5,562 nt of DNA. Origin: Flavobacteriaceae bacterium. Its GTDB lineage: Bacteria; Bacteroidota; Bacteroidia; Flavobacteriales; Weeksellaceae. How positions within the stretch are numbered: position 1 is the stretch's first letter; each line of letters begins with the position of its first letter. The notes beneath the pieces were generated by a model that worked only from the letters and a program-made list of their open reading frames with translations, did no database searches and was not told the origin of the DNA. Below, piece after piece: positions 1 through 5,168 of this stretch. A program made the translations under genes and the position numbers. Where the stretch lies: NCBI GenBank assembly GCA_031289875.1, contig JAITOO010000189.1, forward strand, positions 1-5,562, written 5' to 3'.

Positions 1-20
1 TTTAAAGATAATAAAAAAGG

Positions 21-53
21 AAAATGCGGCTTAAATTGTCAGTGCCGCATTTT
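21..53 (-). terminator. Rho-independent terminator after tRNA-His
   Basis: A perfect 10-bp inverted repeat, AAAATGCGGC at 21-30 and GCCGCATTTT at 44-53, encloses a 13-nt loop. Read on the minus strand, the hairpin is followed at once by CCTTTTTTATT, so it is a canonical intrinsic terminator for the tRNA gene at 77-151. The A/T outer pairs could also let it work on the plus strand, but no plus-strand gene is seen to the left. Confidence 0.88.
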
Positions 54-76
54 CACTTATTAACACTTTACGCTTG

Positions 77-151
77 GGTGCCCAATGGGGCTTGAACCCA
101 CGACCCTCGGAACCACAATCCGATACTCTAACCAACTGAGCTATGGGCACC
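77..151 (-). tRNA. tRNA-His (anticodon GTG)
   Basis: The minus strand folds into a full cloverleaf. The acceptor stem is GTGCCCA/TGGGCAC, the D stem is GCTC/GAGT with one G-U pair, and the D loop is AGTTGGTTA. The anticodon stem is TCGGA/TCCGA around loop TTGTGGT, giving anticodon GTG, which reads CAC/CAU histidine codons. The variable region is GGGTC, and the T stem GTGGG/CCCAT carries loop TTCAAGC. An extra encoded G opposite discriminator C73 (position 151 paired with 77) is the G-1:C73 identity pair that histidyl-tRNA synthetase recognises, which independently confirms the call. The bases after C73 are CAA, so the CCA tail is not encoded and must be added by nucleotidyltransferase. The gene has its own promoter (168-198) and terminator (21-53), so it is a single-gene unit. 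Confidence 0.96.
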
Positions 152-167
152 ATATAATTTGGGAGTG

Positions 168-198
168 CAAATATAGAAATAGATTTTGTTTTATCAAA
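168..198 (-). promoter_or_regulatory. Promoter of tRNA-His (flavobacterial -33/-7 type)
   Basis: On the minus strand TTTG (195-198) and a perfect TATATTTG (168-175) are separated by 19 nt, matching the TTTG-N(about 19-21)-TAnnTTTG promoter of the Bacteroidetes primary sigma factor. Transcription would start near 161-163, giving a leader of about 10 nt before the tRNA. The -33 element overlaps the TGA stop of bshB1 (194-196), so the two transcription units are packed with no spare sequence. Confidence 0.8.
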
Positions 199-910
199 TA
201 AAATTTTCAAAATCTTTTAACCCAATCCATTTTGGAGAAGTAAATCCTTCTCCTGCTTCGCAGCCAACCAACCGCCCCAAGTTCTCCGCCCGATAGATGA
301 TGCTTTTCGCAAAATTCTGAGTGGCTATCAATGTCATTGGTTCTGTGGATTTTTCATCATAAAATTGAGTTTTGTATGCCAAACACGCCTCGACTTTCAC
401 TTTTATAAAATCTGAAATATCAATAACAAAATCAGGTTTCGTCTCGTTCCATTGGATGCAGTGAAACAGGTGTTTTGGTCGCCAAACCTGCTGCAAAACG
501 CCGTTCACAGAAGTTTCCACTTTTCTCAGTCCTGAAAGAAACTGGCTGTCATATACAAGTTTTGCCACCCGTCCATGGTCCGGGTGTCGGTCTTCTACTG
601 CATTGGTTATCAGAATATCCGGTTGATATTTTCTAATAATTTTCACGATTTCCAACTGATGTTTTTCATCATTTATCAAAAATCCGTCACGGAATTGCAA
701 ATTTTCCCGCACAGAAATTCCCAAAATTCGGGAAACCTCCGCAGATTCCTGTATCCGTGTTTCGGCTGTTCCGCGAGTCCCCATTTCTCCGCGTGTCAGG
801 TCAATGATTCCGACTTTTTTTCCCTGCGAAATCATTTTTGCGAGCGTTCCTCCACAGCCCAATTCCATGTCGTCGGGGTGAGCCCCCATTGCCAAAATGT
901 CTAATTTCAT
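194..910 (-). CDS. bshB1: N-acetylglucosaminyl-malate deacetylase BshB1 (bacillithiol biosynthesis)
   Basis: This 238-residue LmbE/PIG-L family zinc deacetylase removes the acetyl group from N-acetylglucosaminyl-malate to give GlcN-Mal. That is the second step of bacillithiol synthesis, between BshA and BshC, and it is cytoplasmic. The N-terminal AHPDD motif supplies His11, Asp13 and Asp14, and RHPDH supplies His109 and His112. By family precedent His11, Asp14 and His112 bind the metal, Asp13 is the general base, and His109 assists the transition state. The C-terminal stretch with RAENLGRLVG and EGF is typical of BshB1 rather than generic PIG-L proteins. I chose ATG at 910. A longer reading from TTG at 937 would add nine residues and start inside a terminator hairpin, and it would also lie upstream of the likely transcription start. 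bshA and bshC are not in the window. There is no Shine-Dalgarno, only an A-rich AAAAAAGAT before the ATG. A generic PIG-L deacetylase is the alternative, but length and motifs favour BshB1. Confidence 0.9.
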   Translation of the reverse strand: MKLDILAMGAHPDDMELGCGGTLAKMISQGKKVGIIDLTRGEMGTRGTAETRIQESAEVSRILGISVRENLQFRDGFLINDEKHQLEIVKIIRKYQPDILITNAVEDRHPDHGRVAKLVYDSQFLSGLRKVETSVNGVLQQVWRPKHLFHCIQWNETKPDFVIDISDFIKVKVEACLAYKTQFYDEKSTEPMTLIATQNFAKSIIYRAENLGRLVGCEAGEGFTSPKWIGLKDFENFI

Positions 911-926
911 ATCTTTTTTGATAAAA

Positions 927-955
927 AACTTCGGCAAATATAATTTACCGAAGTT
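927..955 (-). terminator. Terminator hairpin after the small secreted protein gene, possibly bidirectional
   Basis: AACTTCGG (927-934) and CCGAAGTT (948-955) form a perfect 8-bp stem. It extends past a C/A mismatch by AAAT/ATTT (936-939/943-946) to a 3-nt loop. Reading minus, it follows the stop of the 985-1293 gene by about 30 nt and is followed by a run of T (complement of 923-928), so it should terminate that transcript. On the plus strand it is followed by a long T tract (958-966), but no plus-strand gene needs it. Confidence 0.78.
935..942 (-). promoter_or_regulatory. Candidate -7 box for bshB1 inside the terminator hairpin
   Basis: TATATTTG on the minus strand is a perfect TAnnTTTG -7 element, identical to those of the tRNA-His and 4595 promoters. 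It lies in the inner arm and loop of the 927-955 hairpin, 24 nt before the chosen bshB1 ATG, and predicts a 5' leader of about 20 nt. I see no TTG at the expected -33 distance, because the upstream sequence is an A/T run. This is therefore half a promoter by sequence, and its role is inferred from position. Confidence 0.5.
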
Positions 956-984
956 GATTTTTTTTTAAAATTAATTTTTGATTT

Positions 985-1293
985 TTATAAAACTGTTTTT
1001 ACTTTTACCATTAATTTTTCCACTCTTGCCTGAATATCAGAATTTTCTGAAATTTGCCATACTCTAATGGAAAAAGTGTCGCCTTTGGTTCGAATCATTA
1101 ATCCGTAATCGGAACTTTGAGATGTCCAGATTCCGGGCGAGGACGGCGTTCCAAATTCCTGTTTCACAATCGCTCCTGCTTTCTCAACGTTGGTGGCAGT
1201 TGATTTGATTTCTTCTCTGTAATCGTACTTCTGCTGTGCAAAAGTTATTACGGAAAATAAAGTCAGCAATAAAGTTAAAATTTTAGTTCTCAT
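985..1293 (-). CDS. Small secreted protein of unknown function
   Basis: I do not recognise a family. From ATG at 1293 the product has 102 residues and begins with a clear Sec signal peptide: positive MRTK, a hydrophobic core at about residues 5-17, and probable cleavage after Phe-Ala around residue 19, just before QQKYDY. The mature protein of about 83 residues has no cysteine, no transmembrane segment and no lipobox, so it is likely periplasmic or surface-released. It is predicted to mix a helix near residues 25-45 with strands around GLMIRTKGDTFSIRVWQI and a basic C-terminal helix with KLMVKVK. A TTG at 1317 could add eight residues (MHNENYNI), but these would sit before the signal peptide and spoil it, so ATG at 1293 is preferred. 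It has its own terminator (927-955) and is followed by bshB1. No promoter with both boxes was found upstream. Confidence 0.72.
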   Translation of the reverse strand: MRTKILTLLLTLFSVITFAQQKYDYREEIKSTATNVEKAGAIVKQEFGTPSSPGIWTSQSSDYGLMIRTKGDTFSIRVWQISENSDIQARVEKLMVKVKTVL

Positions 1294-1403
1294 AATATTG
1301 TAATTTTCATTGTGCAAGGTAACAATTTTTTTATTTTTCTTGAATTTTTTAGATTTGTTAAAATATTGTTAATCTCATTCAGTAAACCTCAATATTAATG
1401 CCA

Positions 1404-1429
1404 AAGTGGAAAATATAATTTTATCACTT
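1404..1429 (-). terminator. Weak hairpin after pepD, possible terminator
   Basis: AAGTG (1404-1408) pairs with CACTT (1425-1429). A G-T wobble and three A-T pairs continue the stem past one mismatch. It lies 14 nt beyond the pepD stop on the minus strand, where a terminator is expected, but no T run follows on that strand and the stem is A/T-rich. The rest of the 1294-1442 gap is AT-rich, with no further gene or clear promoter visible. Confidence 0.25.
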
Positions 1430-1442
1430 GATTTTCAAACAC

Positions 1443-2906
1443 TTATCCCCTTTCAGGGATATTTTTCAAAATCTCTTGAAGATAACTCCAAAACTTCAGC
1501 ACAGACGAAATACTGACTTTTTCTTTCGGAGAATGCGCACCCTTTATTGTTGGTCCGAAAGAAATCATCTCCATTTTTGGATATTTTTCTCCAATAATTC
1601 CGCATTCCAAACCCGCATGGCAAGCCATAACCAACGGTTTTTTGCCGTTTTGCCTCTCATAGATGCTTTCGGCAATTCTCAGAATTTCAGCCTCAGGATT
1701 GGGTTTCCAGCCCGGATACGAGCCGCTGTACGTCGTTTTCATTCCGCCAAGTTCAAACGCCGCTTTGAGGGAATCTGCTACCCAAAATTTGGAACTTTCC
1801 ACTGATGAACGGGTCAAACAGAGGATTTTGGCAACTCCGGCTTTGAGTTCCACCCGAGCAATGTTGTTGGAGGCTTCCACCAAATCTTCGATGTCGGGGC
1901 TCATGCGGTACACGCCGTTGTGTGCTGCCTGCAAAGCAGAGACAAATTTTTGAGTATACTCCTGATTTAAAGATTTCTCCGATTTTTCAACAGAAACAAG
2001 TTCTATTTTCAGATTTTCTTCGATAGAAGCAAATTCTGCCGTGATTTCCTCTTTTAATGTACTAAACTTAGTTTCAACATCTTGACTTTTTTCTTTCGGA
2101 ATGGAAAAAACTGACTGCGCTTCTCTCGGAATAGCATTTCTAAGTCCTCCGCCATCAAAAGAAGTCAGTAAAATGTTGTTGTCCAGAAATTTATACAAAA
2201 ATCTATTTAACAGTTTGTTGGAATTACCCAACCCTTTGTGAATTTCCATTCCCGAATGTCCGCCATGCAAACCTTTGACAGTCAATGAATACGTTTGAAA
2301 ATCAGCAGGAACGAAAATTTCGTTGTAATCAGCAATTGCAGTTACGTCCACGCCGCCTGCACAACCGATGTCGATTTCATCATCTTCTTCGGTGTCCAAA
2401 TTCAGCAAAAAATCTCCTGATAAAAATCCCTGTTTCAAGCCGAATGCGCCTGTCATTCCCGTTTCTTCGTCAATGGTGAACAAGGCTTCGATGTCCGGAT
2501 GTTCGACCGTTTTGGATGCCAAAATGGTCATGATTGTCGCTACACCTATTCCGTTGTCTGCGCCCAAAGTCGTTCCCAAAGCGTGAATCCAATCGCCGTC
2601 TGCCGTCATTTGGATTCCCTGTGTCTCAAAGTCGAAATTCACGTCGTTGTTTTTTTGGCAGACCATGTCTAAATGAGACTGCAACACGACTTTTTTGCGG
2701 TTTTCAAAGCCCTGAGTTGCAGGTTTTTTAATCAAAACATTGCCTGTTTCGTCTTCCTGAGTATCCAATCCTAAAGATTTTCCAAATTTTTTGATAAAAG
2801 CCCTTACTTTTTCTTCTTTTTTGGAAGGGCGCGGAACTGCGTTTAAATCAACAAAATAGTTCCAAATTTCCTGAGGTTGGAGATTTCTTATGCTTTTGTT
2901 GTTCAT
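1443..2906 (-). CDS. pepD: Aminoacyl-histidine dipeptidase PepD (peptidase family M20C)
   Basis: This 487-residue cytosolic dinuclear-zinc dipeptidase cleaves Xaa-His dipeptides such as carnosine and a broader set of dipeptides. Its length is close to the roughly 485 residues of the E. coli and Vibrio enzymes. All expected active-site residues are present in order: His78 and Asp80 in SHLDMVCQK, Asp117 in GADNGIG, Glu147-Glu148 in DEETG, Asp171 in LNLDTEE and His458 in GAHSPKE. By family precedent Asp80 and Glu148's neighbour Glu147 are catalytic, and the rest bind metal. The conserved GLHGGHSG (about 212-219) begins the lid/dimerisation domain, which runs to roughly residue 390. The CHAGLECG motif (429-436) is the usual M20C signature. 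ATG at 2906 gives the family N-terminus (NLQPQEIWNYF); a GTG at 2957 would add 17 unlike residues. The gene stands alone, with a terminator upstream (2981-3015), so it should have its own promoter within 2907-2980, but I could not identify one. Confidence 0.94.
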   Translation of the reverse strand: MNNKSIRNLQPQEIWNYFVDLNAVPRPSKKEEKVRAFIKKFGKSLGLDTQEDETGNVLIKKPATQGFENRKKVVLQSHLDMVCQKNNDVNFDFETQGIQMTADGDWIHALGTTLGADNGIGVATIMTILASKTVEHPDIEALFTIDEETGMTGAFGLKQGFLSGDFLLNLDTEEDDEIDIGCAGGVDVTAIADYNEIFVPADFQTYSLTVKGLHGGHSGMEIHKGLGNSNKLLNRFLYKFLDNNILLTSFDGGGLRNAIPREAQSVFSIPKEKSQDVETKFSTLKEEITAEFASIEENLKIELVSVEKSEKSLNQEYTQKFVSALQAAHNGVYRMSPDIEDLVEASNNIARVELKAGVAKILCLTRSSVESSKFWVADSLKAAFELGGMKTTYSGSYPGWKPNPEAEILRIAESIYERQNGKKPLVMACHAGLECGIIGEKYPKMEMISFGPTIKGAHSPKEKVSISSVLKFWSYLQEILKNIPERG

Positions 2907-2980
2907 TCTATTGAATTTTAAAATTAGTTCAAAGTTCGGAATTTTGAGCAAAAGCACCTAATTTTTCAGCCCTTGTTTGA

Positions 2981-3015
2981 AAAAAAAGACAGGAATAAAA
3001 TTTTTGTTCCTGTCT
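2981..3015 (-). terminator. Rho-independent terminator of the sigma/anti-sigma operon
   Basis: AGACAGGAA (2987-2995) and TTCCTGTCT (3007-3015) form a perfect 9-bp stem with an 11-nt loop. Reading minus, the stem is followed directly by a run of T (complement of 2981-2986). It lies 25 nt past the stop of the 3041-3652 gene and insulates the operon from pepD. Confidence 0.87.
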
Positions 3016-3040
3016 GCATAAAATTATTTTCAAAAAAAAA

Positions 3041-3652
3041 TTACAAAAATGAAATTTCTTCTTCTGTGCTGTAATCTTCCTTTTCGGAAGCAAAATAAAG
3101 GTTGTAAATCACATCAGATGAGGCAGATTCGTCGTCAGGCAATTGTTTGGAAATGGAAACAGCCGTATTATTTGCTTTCTGATTTTTAGGCGAATACACA
3201 AGTCCGGCATTTTTTTCTTGAAAATCTGTCTTCTGTCGGGGTATTTCAGAACTATCCCCGTCATTAACAAGGACTTGCATATTGTTCAAAAGGGTTTCTT
3301 CATTAGATGCTACAAAAACTTCGTTCAGTGTGGAAACGGCATTTTGCTCTTTGGCTGCGTAACTTTTCCGGCTGTAATCGTGAACCCAAAATCCACTGAC
3401 AGTCAAAATAAAAATGAGGCAAGCGGCTGTTGCCCAATATTTTGAGTAAGAAAAAAACGGAACTGTTTTGCCTTTCTTTTTATCCACCGTTTGGGAGAAA
3501 ATGTTGTTTTCCAATTTATCAAAGTAAGAATCAGGCGTTTGAAAAGATTTCTGGGCATCTTTTCTCAGCACGATATTCTTTTCCAACCGTTCAAAATAGC
3601 CTTGTGGAACGGTAAATGGATTTTTATTATTATCAAAAAAAGTATTTTTCAT
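3041..3652 (-). CDS. Single-pass membrane protein, putative anti-sigma factor
   Basis: The 203-residue product has a cytoplasmic N-terminal part (1-70), one transmembrane helix at about 72-90 (WATAACLIFILTVSGFWV), and an acidic extracytoplasmic tail of about 110 residues. No signal peptide is seen. The N-terminal part carries a duplicated motif 24 residues apart: F13-x-V-P-x-x-Y-F-E-R-L-E-x-N-I and F37-x-T-P-x-x-Y-F-D-K-L-E-x-N-I. I have seen similar FxxPxxYFxxL elements in Bacteroidetes proteins encoded next to ECF sigma factors, but I know of no established function. The HxxxCxxC zinc motif of classical anti-sigma proteins is absent (the only Cys, 78, is in the membrane), as is a FecR domain. 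It follows the sigma gene by 11 bp and shares its terminator, so the operon position supports an anti-sigma role. That role is inference. The start ATG at 3652 is the only sensible choice. Confidence 0.75.
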   Translation of the reverse strand: MKNTFFDNNKNPFTVPQGYFERLEKNIVLRKDAQKSFQTPDSYFDKLENNIFSQTVDKKKGKTVPFFSYSKYWATAACLIFILTVSGFWVHDYSRKSYAAKEQNAVSTLNEVFVASNEETLLNNMQVLVNDGDSSEIPRQKTDFQEKNAGLVYSPKNQKANNTAVSISKQLPDDESASSDVIYNLYFASEKEDYSTEEEISFL

Positions 3653-3663
3653 AGTTCAAAAAT

Positions 3664-4206
3664 TTATTTTTCAACATTTTTTAGTAATATTTCTTCAATT
3701 TTTTTAGTTGCATGATGGTAAGACGCTTTCAACGCACCTACAGAAGTATCCAAAACTTTGGACATTTCTTCGTATTTCATATCGTCAAAATATTTCATCA
3801 TAAATACAATTCTTTGTTTCTCCGGAAGAGTAGCTATTGCTTGTTGAAGTTTCAATTGAATTTCATCTCCTTCAAAAAAGTTGTCGTCCTGTAAGTTGGA
3901 AGACAACTGCAAAACCAACTCTTCATTGCCCACATTTTTCTTTTGGGCGGCGCTGTTGAGGAAATTGATGGATTCATTGGTTGCAATGCGGTAAATCCAA
4001 GTTTTCAGGCTTGATTCGCCTTTGAAAGAATCTGAATTCTGAAAAACTTTGATAAACACATTCTGCGTAATATCGTCGGCATCGTAGTGGTTGTACACAA
4101 TTTTTCGGATGTGCCAATAGATGGGTTTACCGTAGGTTTTAACCAAAATTCGGAAGCCTTTGTTTACATCTTCCTTGATGAGTGAGAGAATCTCTTTATC
4201 CGTCAT
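3664..4206 (-). CDS. RNA polymerase ECF sigma factor (sigma-70 family)
   Basis: The 180-residue product has the two-domain layout of ECF sigma factors. Sigma region 2 spans about residues 17-88, with the core-binding 2.2 segment DADDITQNVFIKVFQ (42-56) and the -10-recognising 2.3/2.4 segment FKGESSLKTWIYRIATNES (61-79). After an acidic linker (about 93-115), region 4 spans about 116-172, with LPEKQRIVFMMKYF and a helix-turn-helix (about 145-170) that should contact the -35 element. Regions 1.1 and 3 are absent, as usual for the class. The protein would redirect RNA polymerase to a specific promoter set and is probably held inactive by the membrane protein encoded 11 bp downstream. The ECF subgroup and the target genes cannot be read from this window. 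The start ATG at 4206 has GAGG only 2 nt upstream, too close for a standard Shine-Dalgarno. No housekeeping promoter with both boxes was found, so transcription may be autoregulated. Confidence 0.93.
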   Translation of the reverse strand: MTDKEILSLIKEDVNKGFRILVKTYGKPIYWHIRKIVYNHYDADDITQNVFIKVFQNSDSFKGESSLKTWIYRIATNESINFLNSAAQKKNVGNEELVLQLSSNLQDDNFFEGDEIQLKLQQAIATLPEKQRIVFMMKYFDDMKYEEMSKVLDTSVGALKASYHHATKKIEEILLKNVEK

Positions 4207-4366
4207 TTCCTCAATTCTGTTAGTTTGACAAAGGAAAAACTAAAAAGTTTAAGAAATATTGTTTTTATTTTGTACTTTATTAATGCGTGCGGGAAGATTT
4301 TTCGTAAAAAACAGCTACGGACGAATGTGTTTGTTCTGATTTTGATTTCTTCGAAAATCATTGGTG

Positions 4367-4464
4367 GAGGGTTAAACTCCTCGTTGATATAAACTTGAAT
4401 TATGGGACTTCCAATTTCTAATTTTATATCTGTCTTTGTCCCAAGTTGTTGGCAAGGCACTCAT
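4367..4464 (-). pseudogene. Remnant of an IS5-family transposase N-terminus
   Basis: Starting at ATG 4464 on the minus strand, 30 codons run to TAA at 4372-4374. Residues 13-29 read YKIRNWKSHNSSLYQRG. This resembles the N-terminus of IS5/IS903-group transposases, which from memory carry K-I-x-N-W-x-x-Y-N-x-x-L-x-Q-R-G followed by x-L-T-(V/L)-W. In the present frame the text breaks off after RGV with a stop. Shifting by one base just after Arg-Gly (near 4378) continues as S-L-T-L, exactly what the family has next, before an in-frame TGA at 4358-4360. I read this as a frameshifted and truncated relic. The DDE catalytic domain is missing and nothing after SLTL resembles the family. The fragment is too short and broken to function. 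The overlapping 85-codon frame over 4203-4460 is not a gene. Confidence 0.62.
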
Positions 4465-4540
4465 GTATCTAATCTTTATGTTTAGCAATACTAAGATAGT
4501 ACAATAATCCTTTTTTTTTCTATCGTTGCAACAAAAAGTA

Positions 4541-4572
4541 TTGATTTGATAAAAGGGAAATGATTATATTTG
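4541..4572 (+). promoter_or_regulatory. Promoter of the acidic hypothetical protein gene
   Basis: A perfect TATATTTG -7 box lies at 4565-4572. Two TTG candidates for -33 precede it: 4541-4543 (21-nt spacer) and TTTG at 4545-4548 (16-nt spacer). The first spacing fits the flavobacterial consensus better. Transcription would begin around 4578-4580, leaving a leader of only about 15 nt before ATG 4595, with no room for a conventional ribosome-binding site. This is typical of this phylum. Confidence 0.77.
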
Positions 4573-4594
4573 CGCTTGATATTTTAATACTTAA

Positions 4595-5101
4595 ATGAAA
4601 GGTTTAGTAAAATTTTACCATCCTGATGAAACATTGATATATCATATCAGGAAAAGTTTTTGCAAGGTTGTTTTTTTGAACAATCAAAACAGTTTAGTTG
4701 TTGAAATTGAATCAGATGACGACCTTGACCATGTGGAGGAAGATTCTTATCAAAACGATTATCCTCAGATATTCATGAATATTGATGATTTTGCGGTTTC
4801 TGTAAAATCTGTGAATCAATTAGCCGGCAAGGTTTTCCGGATTCCGAGTTCGGAAGAAAAGGAAAATGAACACGGTGAACCCGACGAGGTGTATTATACC
4901 AATCTGAATATCAACGATGAAGATGATTTAGAAACTGATGAAAACGAAGTGAAATTCGGAAGAGACGGCAAGGGAAACCTCAAAATGCTCTGGACAGGCA
5001 TTTGCGAAGATTTTGTTGCAGGAAATCCTGACCCGCTGAAATTCAAGGTTTCCTGTATTTTTTCCGAAGATGAAAATGAGGAAGAATTTGACGAAGATTG
5101 A
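4595..5101 (+). CDS. Highly acidic hypothetical protein
   Basis: I do not recognise a domain. Of 168 residues, 42 are Asp or Glu (25%) against 15 Lys or Arg, a net charge near -27. There is no signal peptide or transmembrane segment, so it should be cytosolic and soluble. Acidic clusters occur at about 37-50 (SDDDLDHVEED), 87-98, 108-118 and at the C-terminal end (EDENEEEFDED). Between them are more ordinary segments with hydrophobic strands (residues 1-37, 56-83, 119-155), including an aromatic LKMLWTGICEDF stretch, so the protein is probably folded with acidic loops rather than wholly disordered. Three Cys (23, 137, 154) form no recognisable metal motif. The start ATG at 4595 fits the strong promoter just upstream. 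The gene is monocistronic or weakly linked to the 5169 gene, 67 bp downstream. A DNA-mimic or basic-protein-binding role is possible from charge alone, but nothing else supports it. Confidence 0.82.
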   Translation: MKGLVKFYHPDETLIYHIRKSFCKVVFLNNQNSLVVEIESDDDLDHVEEDSYQNDYPQIFMNIDDFAVSVKSVNQLAGKVFRIPSSEEKENEHGEPDEVYYTNLNINDEDDLETDENEVKFGRDGKGNLKMLWTGICEDFVAGNPDPLKFKVSCIFSEDENEEEFDED

Positions 5102-5118
5102 GATTTTTTTTAATCTTG
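5087..5118 (+). promoter_or_regulatory. Possible promoter of the secreted beta-barrel-like gene
   Basis: TTTG at 5087-5090 and TAATCTTG at 5111-5118 are 20 nt apart, the right spacing for a flavobacterial promoter. The -7 box has one mismatch (C for the first T of TTTG). The -33 would lie inside the last codons of the 4595 gene. The predicted start near 5124 gives a leader of about 45 nt. Confidence 0.35.
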
Positions 5119-5168
5119 ATACTAAACCCTCAAAAATAACGTTTTTAATAGATAAAACATAGAAATTA

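Larger units (their letters stand above)
4207..4594. other. Gene-free stretch between divergent genes
   Basis: These 388 bp separate the minus-strand sigma gene from the plus-strand 4595 gene. They contain a transposase N-terminal remnant (4367-4464) and the promoter of the 4595 gene (4541-4572). The portion 4207-4366 next to the sigma gene must hold that gene's promoter. The nearest match is TTCCTTTG on the minus strand (4229-4236), one base off TAnnTTTG with no TTG at the proper distance, so I do not call it. A 9-T run occurs at 4511-4519 without a hairpin. I found no terminal inverted repeats that would delimit the lost insertion sequence. Confidence 0.6.

Noticed and set aside
1294..1330. 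TACCTTGC on the minus strand as a -7 box for the small secreted protein gene
   Set aside because: It lacks one T of TAnnTTTG and has no TTG at a suitable upstream distance.
1428..1805. 125-codon plus-strand frame opposite pepD
   Set aside because: It is antisense to a clearly conserved enzyme and its Arg/Phe-rich composition is the usual shadow of the coding strand. The other plus-strand frames opposite bshB1, pepD and the sigma operon were dropped for the same reason.
2907..2980. TGCTTTTG on the minus strand (2949-2956) as the pepD -7 box
   Set aside because: It lacks the A of the invariant TA and has no -33 TTG upstream, so it was not called even though a promoter must lie in this interval.
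4203..4460. 85-codon minus-strand frame overlapping the sigma start by 4 bp
   Set aside because: It starts at GTG, has no promoter or recognisable fold, ends in a low-complexity Phe/Lys tail, and overlaps the better-supported transposase remnant in another frame.
5094..5117. Possible terminator after the acidic protein gene (AAGATT ... AATCTT)
   Set aside because: The stem is only 5-6 A/T-rich pairs and the T run lies in the loop rather than after the stem.
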